Made by a program: the position numbers and the translations under genes. From Candidatus Daviesbacteria bacterium (GTDB lineage Bacteria; Patescibacteria; Microgenomatia; Daviesbacterales; UBA10151): a DNA stretch of 64,000 nucleotides. The DNA is taken from contig JACOXI010000006.1 of assembly GCA_016176335.1 (NCBI GenBank), positions 1 to 64,000 of the forward strand. The letters are read 5' to 3'. Shown here piece by piece: positions 34,756-41,405 of this stretch (positions are counted from its first letter, which is position 1; the number at the start of each line of letters is the position of its first letter). The notes under the pieces are model-generated. The model was not told the DNA's origin. It made no database searches and saw only the letters and a program-made list of their open reading frames with translations.

Positions 34756-35763
34756 ATGACTCAACTTTTGGGTTTAGTCCTATTATCTTTTGTCACTACC
34801 AGTATATGCATGGTTCCTGTTATTGATCTTTTGTACTTTCTAAAAAGAAAATTTGAAAGAGCGATTCAGACTGATAAAAATAGTGAAACTCCCATCCACG
34901 ATAGATTAATGAAACAAGACGAGACCACCCCGTCCGGCGGTGGAATACTGCTGATACTAGTATTAGTTGTTTTGAGTATTGGTTACGCATTTATAAGTAC
35001 TTCGGTAGATAAAATCAGCTTGACGATTCTTCTTTTTACCCTACTCTCCTTCGGAACATTAGGTTTAGTAGATGATATTAAGTTAATGGTTACAAGAAGA
35101 AGGGGTAAATTTTTAGGTTTGGATAGAAAGAAAATGCTAATTGTTCAAGGGTTACTAGCCTTGATTATAGGTTCATTTCTGTACTTTATTGCAGGTATCA
35201 ATAACCTGTATATTACAGGTTTGGGGAATTTCATTATCGGGGCATGGTATATTCCCCTTGCGGCATTTGTGATTGTTTCGTTTGCCAACGCTTATAATAT
35301 CTCGGATGGATTAGACGGTTTATCAGCAGGATTATTACTTATTTGTTTATTTGCATTTTTGGCTTTGGCTTCTGTTGCGCTGGATCTGACACTAGCCTCC
35401 TTTATCGGAATTTGGATAGGTGCTCTTTTTGCATATCTTTATTTTAATGTTTGGCCGGCAAGGATTTTTTTGGGAGATGCGGCAAGTTTCGCCTTTGGAG
35501 CGACATTGGCAGTGGTTGGCCTCTTAACAGGGAAAATCTTGGCATTGGCAATAATCGGGGGAATGTTTGTGGTAATTGTTGCATCGTCATTAATGCAAAT
35601 AATTTCCAAAAAAATATTCGGGAGAAAGATTTTATCAATATCTCCCCTTCATATGTATTTTAGATACCTTGGTTGGGAGGAAGCTAAAATTGTGACCAGA
35701 TTTTGGTTAATACAGGGACTGTTTGCTATTTTTGGTCTGTGGATAGCCTTACTTTCCAAATGA
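34756..35763 (+). CDS. mraY: Phospho-MurNAc-pentapeptide transferase MraY
   Basis: A 335-residue polytopic enzyme that makes lipid I from UDP-MurNAc-pentapeptide and undecaprenyl phosphate. It has about ten hydrophobic segments. DRLMKQDETTPSGGGILLI (about 48-66), GLVDDIKLMVTRRRGKFLGLDRKKML (the DD of the active site, about 104-105), NISDGLDGLSAGLLLICL, FLGDAASFAFGATLAV and SPLHMYFRYLGWEEAKIVTRFW are all family hallmarks. It starts 6 bp after murF and is ATGA-coupled to ftsW. Confidence 0.96.
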   Translation: MTQLLGLVLLSFVTTSICMVPVIDLLYFLKRKFERAIQTDKNSETPIHDRLMKQDETTPSGGGILLILVLVVLSIGYAFISTSVDKISLTILLFTLLSFGTLGLVDDIKLMVTRRRGKFLGLDRKKMLIVQGLLALIIGSFLYFIAGINNLYITGLGNFIIGAWYIPLAAFVIVSFANAYNISDGLDGLSAGLLLICLFAFLALASVALDLTLASFIGIWIGALFAYLYFNVWPARIFLGDAASFAFGATLAVVGLLTGKILALAIIGGMFVVIVASSLMQIISKKIFGRKILSISPLHMYFRYLGWEEAKIVTRFWLIQGLFAIFGLWIALLSK

Positions 35764-36860
35764 AGAATCAATCAAAAGCGACACTGTACTCACAAAAACA
35801 ACAACTGGACTTAACTCTTCTTTCTACGATTGGAGTTTTGGTAGTTTTTGGCCTGGTGATGGTTTATGATGCATCTTCAATTCAAGGGTTAAATGATTTC
35901 AAAGATAGCTATTATTACATCAGGCAACAGATAATCTGGGTGTTTTTGGGATTTCTTTCTCTGCTTTTTTTTTCCAGATTTAATTATTTAAATTTTAAAA
36001 AATTGGCTTTGCCGCTCCTCTTGGTATCCCTGCTGCTTCTTGTTGCAGTTTTTATACCGTCTTTGGGGGTTTCCGGCGGCGGAGCTCACAGATGGTTAAA
36101 GATTGGGCCAGGTACAGTTCAGCCCGCTGAAATCATAAAGCTTACCGGGGTGATATTCCTTGCTTTTGTCTTTGAAAAGAGAATCAGAATACTCCCTCTG
36201 TTAGTGTTAATCGGAATTGTTACATTAATTACTGCAGTTTTACAAAAAGATTTAGGTTCAACAATTGTGTTTGTTGCCACCTCTTTAATTATATATTTTG
36301 GTGCAGGTGCTCCGGTCCTGCATTTTTTTTTGATACTCCCTGTTGGAGTTTTGGCTTTTGTGACGCTGGTTCTAACATCAAGCTATAGAAGCAAAAGAAT
36401 ACTCTCTTTTTTGGATCCATTTTCCGATCCCCAAGGTTTTTCCTATCATATTTCTCAAGTTCTAATTGCTTTAGGTTCGGGAGGCTTGTTTGGATTGGGT
36501 TTAGGTCACTCACGACAAAAATTTGAATACATTCCCGAAGTTACAACAGACTCAATCTTCGGAATTATTGGGGAAGAACTTGGTTTTTTAGGATCCGCCT
36601 TTTTAATTGCTTTATTTATAATCATTATTTTAAGAGGTATTAAAATTTCCCAAAACTGCCCTAATAGGTTTGGACAAATTTTGGCGCTCGGGTTGACATC
36701 GTGGTTGGGCATACAGGCTGCTATCAATCTTTCTTCAATGGTTGCCCTACTGCCTCTAACCGGAGTTCCGCTACCCTTCATCTCCTACGGCGGTTCTGCT
36801 GTGCTTTTGAACCTCACAGCTGTTGGGATACTTCTAAATATATCTTCAAACCTAGGGTAG
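35760..36860 (+). CDS. ftsW: Peptidoglycan glycosyltransferase FtsW (SEDS family)
   Basis: A 366-residue SEDS-family polymerase that works with FtsI at the septum. About ten hydrophobic segments; LVMVYDASSI (about 32-41), YYIRQQIIW, GGAHRWLKIGPGTVQPAEIIKL (about 108-129), QKDLGSTIVF, and GLGHSRQKFEYIPEVTTDSIFGIIGEELGFLGS followed by GVPLPFISYGGSAVLLNLTAVGILL are the standard SEDS motifs. The ATG at 35760 overlaps the mraY stop as ATGA and is chosen over a long upstream extension inside mraY. It is distinguished from the RodA paralogue at 44233 by its place between mraY and murG. Confidence 0.94.
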   Translation: MKNQSKATLYSQKQQLDLTLLSTIGVLVVFGLVMVYDASSIQGLNDFKDSYYYIRQQIIWVFLGFLSLLFFSRFNYLNFKKLALPLLLVSLLLLVAVFIPSLGVSGGGAHRWLKIGPGTVQPAEIIKLTGVIFLAFVFEKRIRILPLLVLIGIVTLITAVLQKDLGSTIVFVATSLIIYFGAGAPVLHFFLILPVGVLAFVTLVLTSSYRSKRILSFLDPFSDPQGFSYHISQVLIALGSGGLFGLGLGHSRQKFEYIPEVTTDSIFGIIGEELGFLGSAFLIALFIIIILRGIKISQNCPNRFGQILALGLTSWLGIQAAINLSSMVALLPLTGVPLPFISYGGSAVLLNLTAVGILLNISSNLG

Positions 36861-36878
36861 GATTAAGATTAGCCGTGT

Positions 36879-36884
36879 TAAAAT
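36879..36884 (+). promoter_or_regulatory. Possible murG -10 box
   Basis: TAAAAT ends 6 nt before the murG ATG (36891), the same geometry as at ftsZ and rplU. No convincing -35 is visible. Confidence 0.4.
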
Positions 36885-36890
36885 GTAGAA

Positions 36891-38021
36891 ATGAATAATG
36901 ATGTAAAAATTTTGGTAACAGGAGCTCATTTAACGCCGGCAGTTGCGGTATGCGAGGAACTGAAAAAGGAGAAAGAGATAGAGATTGTCTATGTGGGGAG
37001 AAATTCCACCATGGAAGGACAAAATGTGCAGTCTTTTGAATCGGGAGTTTTTCCTGCTCTCAATATCAAATTTATTCCTTTAATTGCCGGTAAATTACAA
37101 AGATATATTTCCGTTTATTCAATAGTTTCTTTATTAAAAATTCCCGTTGGGTTTGTGCAGGCGTTCTTTATATTATTGAAGGAGAAACCGGATGTAATTT
37201 TGTCTTTTGGGGGATATGTAGGATTACCTATTGTTGTTTGTGGTTGGCTTTTATCTATTCCAATTATTATTCATGAGCAAGGCCTTCAAATGGGGCTTGC
37301 AAACAAGATCAGCTCCCATTTTGCGGACAAAATTGCCGTCTCATTTAAAGAGACTAAAACTTTGCCGGACAAGATCACAACGGTCACAGGTAATCCTTTA
37401 AGAAAAGAAATTCTAACCTTGGGGAAAATGGATAAAGACTACAGCAGGTTCTTCTTAAATGCCAAAAAAGATAAAACTCCGGTGATTTTCATAACAGGAG
37501 GCATTCAGGGATCACACATAATTAACCAATGCATTGAGAATACTTTGGTAAGTCTCTTAAAAAAATTTTATGTAATTCATCAAACAGGTGAATCCGTTTT
37601 TGGAGATTTTGAAAGATTGTCTAAATTACAAAATAAACGATATCTGGTGAAAAATTGGATTGGAGAAGAAGTAGGTAATGTCATGAAGTTTTCTGATGTG
37701 TTAGTTTGCAGGGCAGGGATCAATACGCTTTCTGAAGTTACTTTCTTGGAAAAAAGTGCTCTGGTTATACCAATCCCCTATCAAAAAGAGCAACTTAACA
37801 ATGCAAGATTTTTTGAACAGTTAGGAACTATTCTGCTGATTCCTCAAACAAAGTTATCTCCCAAAATCCTCATTGATAGTCTGGAAAAAATTTTAAAAGA
37901 AAAAATAATTTTTGAAAAAAATGGAAAACAGGCAAAAGAAATTTTTATTAAAGATGCCCCCAAAAGATTAGCATTGGAAACTATACTTTTGTCAAAAGCT
38001 TTCAAAGTTTTTAGTAATTAA
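36891..38021 (+). CDS. murG: Lipid II synthase MurG
   Basis: A 376-residue GT28, GT-B fold enzyme that adds GlcNAc to lipid I on the inner membrane face. LVTGAHLTPAVAVCEEL (4-20) corresponds to the usual T-G-G-(T/S)-x-G-H loop, altered here to TGAHLTPA. DVILSFGGYVGLPIVVCGWLLSIPIIIHEQ (about 101-130), VTGNPLRKEIL, FITGGIQGSHIINQCIE and VLVCRAGINTLSEVTFLEKSALVIPIPYQKEQLNNARFFEQLG (donor-binding) are typical. The Gly-rich acceptor loop is clearly diverged, but the rest fits MurG rather than a GT4 enzyme. Located between ftsW and ftsQ with murC absent. Confidence 0.92.
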   Translation: MNNDVKILVTGAHLTPAVAVCEELKKEKEIEIVYVGRNSTMEGQNVQSFESGVFPALNIKFIPLIAGKLQRYISVYSIVSLLKIPVGFVQAFFILLKEKPDVILSFGGYVGLPIVVCGWLLSIPIIIHEQGLQMGLANKISSHFADKIAVSFKETKTLPDKITTVTGNPLRKEILTLGKMDKDYSRFFLNAKKDKTPVIFITGGIQGSHIINQCIENTLVSLLKKFYVIHQTGESVFGDFERLSKLQNKRYLVKNWIGEEVGNVMKFSDVLVCRAGINTLSEVTFLEKSALVIPIPYQKEQLNNARFFEQLGTILLIPQTKLSPKILIDSLEKILKEKIIFEKNGKQAKEIFIKDAPKRLALETILLSKAFKVFSN

Positions 38022-38034
38022 TTTTTAAGACATT

Positions 38035-38832
38035 ATGTTTAGGAGAAAAAACAACAACTCAAAGAGAAATTTGCTAAAAAAAATTTTTATTTTCGCTTTG
38101 TTTATATTGATACTGTTAGCTATTTATTTTTTTTTCAATTCTTCTCTCTTTAAAATAAAAAATATAAGTTTAAAGACAGAGTCTTTAGATTGTCTTGGTA
38201 ATAATGAGGAGATTAAAAAAGATTCCGAAATTGTTAGTCAAAACACCATTTTTTTTAACAGTAAAAATGTAGAGAAAAAATTAAAAAATAAATTTTATTG
38301 TATAAAGACAATAATTTTTGCAAAAAAATTTCCCAATGGAATGGAACTAACAATTATAGGCAGGAAGGCAGAAGCCAAATTAATTCCGCTGCCAATTTAT
38401 GAAGCAACTGCCTCGTCCAATCTGGAGAATATTGCCACACCCTCCGCTACGGATATTTTTTTGGTGGATGGGGAGGGCAAAGTCTTTTCAAAAGGGGATT
38501 TGGCTGGAGATTTACCAATAATACTGATATATAAGGGCAGTTTGAATCTGGGGGAGAATTTAGGCGTTTATATCATAAATGCGCTGAAGATTTTAAACAA
38601 AATTGGACCCTTTGGAATTGACAGCAAACTCTCCAAAATTGCTACGGGTGAGTTTTTGGTCACAGGTACTGTTCCAAAAATTATATTTAAACTAACAGAA
38701 CAGATTGATATTCAACTTGCATCTTTACAATTAATCCTGGAGCAAGCTAAAATAGACCAAAGCAGGTTGGAGTTTATCGATTTAAGATTTGATAAACCCG
38801 TTGTGAGGTTTGCCCCTAAAAAAAATGGCTAA
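38035..38832 (+). CDS. ftsQ: Cell division protein FtsQ/DivIB-like
   Basis: A 265-residue bitopic protein: a very basic cytoplasmic start (MFRRKNNNSKRN), a membrane helix (about 15-33), a POTRA-like region (about 38-110, with FFNSSLFKIKNISLKTE leading into it) and a beta-rich C-terminal part (DIFLVDGEGKVFSKGD). FtsQ recruits FtsL and other divisome parts. Similarity in this family is low, so the call relies on topology and its place between murG and ftsA. Two cysteines (about 49 and 87) are present in the external domain. Confidence 0.82.
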   Translation: MFRRKNNNSKRNLLKKIFIFALFILILLAIYFFFNSSLFKIKNISLKTESLDCLGNNEEIKKDSEIVSQNTIFFNSKNVEKKLKNKFYCIKTIIFAKKFPNGMELTIIGRKAEAKLIPLPIYEATASSNLENIATPSATDIFLVDGEGKVFSKGDLAGDLPIILIYKGSLNLGENLGVYIINALKILNKIGPFGIDSKLSKIATGEFLVTGTVPKIIFKLTEQIDIQLASLQLILEQAKIDQSRLEFIDLRFDKPVVRFAPKKNG

Positions 38833-38876
38833 GGATGAACAAGTTCTCTTTAACAGTTTATATATAGAAAGGAATT

Positions 38877-40175
38877 GTGGCTAAAGATAAAATTGTCTGC
38901 GGAATAGATGTTGGTTCATCAAAAATAGCAACTCTCATTGCTTCCATTGATGAGGGTGGAAAAATCAATTTAATAGGTGTTTCCTCTACACCTTCAAAAG
39001 GTGTCAGAAGAAATCAGGTTGTGGATATAGTGGAAGCAGTTTCTGCTATTACCGAGTCAGTTGAGGCGGCAGAAAGAATGGCAGGATATTCTATTTCATC
39101 GTCCTTTGTCTCGCTTGGAGGTCCTCAAATTGAGAGTGTTAATCAACATGCAGTTGTTGCTGTTTCAGAACCGGAGGGGGAGATTAGAGAAAGTGACATT
39201 CACAGAGTCAACGAGGCAGCCAGAGCCATCCCTCTGCCATCCTCAAGAGAAATATTACACGTTATTCCAAGAACTTTTACCGTTGACGGACAAGAGGGTA
39301 TCAAAGACCCGATTGGCATGACCGGTGTGAGACTGGAAACCGAAACTCACATTATTACAGGTTCTTCAACCTCAATGAGAAATCTTGTCAAGTGTGTGTC
39401 AGAGGTGGGGATAGAGGTGACGGAATTGGTTTTTTCCGGTATTGCCGCATCAATTGCTATTTTGACGGATACCGAGAAAGAATTGGGGGTAGTGTTGGTT
39501 GATATTGGCGGTGAAACAACAGATGTAGTTGTCTTTATAGACGGGTCGGTTGCATATTCCGCGGTGATTCCAATTGGAGCACGTCATATCACATCAGATA
39601 TGGCTGTTGGACTGCGAATATCTTTGGAATCAGCAGAAAAAATCAAAATGTCTTTGGGGCACTTGCCCAAATTGCCCGCATTATCAGATGAAAGGGAAGA
39701 AGAGGCAAAAAGCAGTTCAACCAAGAGAAAAGAGGAAGAAATTCTGGATATTAAGGCTTTGGGGATAGTGGAAGATATACAAAAAATATCTAAGAAAGCG
39801 GTGGTTGACGGGATTATCAGACCCAGGCTTCAGGAAATATTCAAGTATGTGGGCAAAGAGATCAAAAAAAGCGGATTTGGGACACAAGTACCATCAGGTT
39901 TGGTGATTTGTGGAGGAGGAGCTTTGACTGTGGGAGCAATGGATCAGGCAAAATATGTTTTGGGTTTTCCCGCAAGAATAGGACAGATTGACGGATTATC
40001 GGGTATGATTGAAGAAATTGATTCCCCAACATTTGCATCATCTGCCGGTCTAATTATGTATGGCGCAACTCAAAGTTCGGGTTCGGAAATACGATTGCCG
40101 GTATTTTCAGGTAATCTGCCTTTTAGGGGAATGATTCAAAAGGCAGTAGCATTGGTAAAATCATTTCTGCCGTAG
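38877..40175 (+). CDS. ftsA: Cell division protein FtsA
   Basis: A 432-residue actin-fold ATPase that tethers FtsZ to the membrane. CGIDVGSSKIATLIAS (8-23) is the phosphate-1 loop, VSSTPSKGVRRNQVVDI and SFVSLGGPQI follow, and VVLVDIGGETTDVVVF is phosphate-2. LVICGGGALTVGAMDQ is the adenosine loop. The C-terminal FRGMIQKAVALVKSFLP is the amphipathic membrane-targeting helix. GTG start with an AAAGGA site 5 nt upstream and AT-rich TATATA ahead of it. An insert of charged residues (about 268-285) is longer than usual. Confidence 0.95.
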   Translation: MAKDKIVCGIDVGSSKIATLIASIDEGGKINLIGVSSTPSKGVRRNQVVDIVEAVSAITESVEAAERMAGYSISSSFVSLGGPQIESVNQHAVVAVSEPEGEIRESDIHRVNEAARAIPLPSSREILHVIPRTFTVDGQEGIKDPIGMTGVRLETETHIITGSSTSMRNLVKCVSEVGIEVTELVFSGIAASIAILTDTEKELGVVLVDIGGETTDVVVFIDGSVAYSAVIPIGARHITSDMAVGLRISLESAEKIKMSLGHLPKLPALSDEREEEAKSSSTKRKEEEILDIKALGIVEDIQKISKKAVVDGIIRPRLQEIFKYVGKEIKKSGFGTQVPSGLVICGGGALTVGAMDQAKYVLGFPARIGQIDGLSGMIEEIDSPTFASSAGLIMYGATQSSGSEIRLPVFSGNLPFRGMIQKAVALVKSFLP

Positions 40176-40189
40176 CCTTTTTAAGGGCT
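40174..40189 (+). terminator. Hairpin at the ftsA stop
   Basis: AGCCTTT-TT-AAGGGCT can form a 7-bp stem (one G-T pair) spanning the ftsA stop codon and ending on the first base of the ftsZ -35. No long U-tract follows, so it may be an attenuator rather than a true terminator. Confidence 0.4.
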
Positions 40190-40217
40190 TGATATTAATA
40201 ATAGGAATTGTTATATT
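40189..40217 (+). promoter_or_regulatory. ftsZ promoter
   Basis: TTGATA (40189-40194), 17-bp spacer, TATATT (40212-40217), 7 nt to ATG 40225. Transcription would begin at or next to the start codon. Confidence 0.75.
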
Positions 40218-40224
40218 CTGCAAT

Positions 40225-41373
40225 ATGTTAATTAAACCTGATCTACAAAGATTTGCCAAGACTAAAGTTGTCGGATTGGGTGGCGGTGGATCCAACTCCA
40301 TTAACTCCATGATTGCACTTCAGCAAATTCAGGGGGTGGAATTTGTAGCTGTCAATACCGATGCTCAAGCTTTAATGAGCAATCAATCTCCAACAAAAGT
40401 TCAAATTGGTGAAACACTAACCCGTGGTTTGGGTTCAGGAGGGGATCCGGAAATAGGCAGACAGGCCGCAGAAGAATCCATTCAGAAACTGCAGGATGTG
40501 CTGCAGGATGCGGATATGGTTTTTTTGACAGCCGGTATGGGCGGAGGTACGGGTACAGGTTCTATCCCTCTTGTTGCACAGACTGCCAAAAGTCTAGGCG
40601 CTTTAACAGTGGCTGTTGTTACAAAACCATTTGCTTTTGAAGGCACAAGAAGAATGGTTGTTGCCGAAGAAGGGATTGAAAAACTTAAAGATAAAGTTGA
40701 CGCTTTGATTATTATCCCGAACCAAAGATTGCTTGAGACAGTTGATAAAAATATCACTTTGCAGGATGCGTTTAGATTGGCAGACTCTGTTTTAGGTCAG
40801 GGAGTACAGGGGATTTCAGATTTAATCACCATGCCCGGCCTAATTAATGTAGATTTTGCAGATGTTAAAGCAGTGATGTCTTCTGCCGGATCTGCTTTGA
40901 TGGGTATTGGAGTTGCCGGTGGTGAAAACAGAGCCGCAGCTGCTGCAAGAATGGCAATTGCATCTCCATTACTCGAAGTTTCAATTGAGGGGGCAAAGGG
41001 AGTGTTGTTTAATATTGTCGGAGGGCCTGATCTGTCTATGGCGGAAGTGAATGAGGCGGCACAAATTATTGCTCAAGCAGCAGATCCGGATGCCAACATT
41101 ATCTTTGGCGCAACAATTAAGGAAGATCAGTTGGATCAGGTAAAACTTTCGGTTATTGCCACCGGCTTTGACGAGACAAGGAGGAAGTTACGAGATTATA
41201 TAGGTACGGGGATTGGCTCTGCTCCTTTACAAAATGCAGCTACGCCATGGCAGAAAGAGGAAGAAGTAGAGGAAGCCCCAACTCCTCAAACAGTTTCTGA
41301 AACCGAAGAAGAAGTGGTCAGAGACGAGGAAGATAATTTGGAAATTCCTGCGTTTTTGCGTTCTAACCGCTAG
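40225..41373 (+). CDS. ftsZ: Cell division GTPase FtsZ
   Basis: A 382-residue tubulin homologue forming the Z ring. GGGGSN (19-24), the tubulin signature GGGTGTGS (106-113), the T7 synergy loop NVDFADVKAVM and the C-terminal peptide EIPAFLRSNR, which recruits FtsA, are visible. The linker between core and tail is short and acidic (about 40 residues). The in-frame TTG at 40189 lies inside the promoter, so ATG 40225 is the start. The order ftsQ-ftsA-ftsZ is preserved. Confidence 0.98.
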   Translation: MLIKPDLQRFAKTKVVGLGGGGSNSINSMIALQQIQGVEFVAVNTDAQALMSNQSPTKVQIGETLTRGLGSGGDPEIGRQAAEESIQKLQDVLQDADMVFLTAGMGGGTGTGSIPLVAQTAKSLGALTVAVVTKPFAFEGTRRMVVAEEGIEKLKDKVDALIIIPNQRLLETVDKNITLQDAFRLADSVLGQGVQGISDLITMPGLINVDFADVKAVMSSAGSALMGIGVAGGENRAAAAARMAIASPLLEVSIEGAKGVLFNIVGGPDLSMAEVNEAAQIIAQAADPDANIIFGATIKEDQLDQVKLSVIATGFDETRRKLRDYIGTGIGSAPLQNAATPWQKEEEVEEAPTPQTVSETEEEVVRDEEDNLEIPAFLRSNR

Positions 41374-41393
41374 TCACAACTTTCATATTCTGC

Positions 41394-41399
41394 TAAAAT
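41394..41399 (+). promoter_or_regulatory. Possible ileS -10 box
   Basis: TAAAAT ends 6 nt before ATG 41406; the -35 is weak. This is the leaderless geometry again. Confidence 0.4.
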
Positions 41400-41405
41400 T
41401 ACCTC

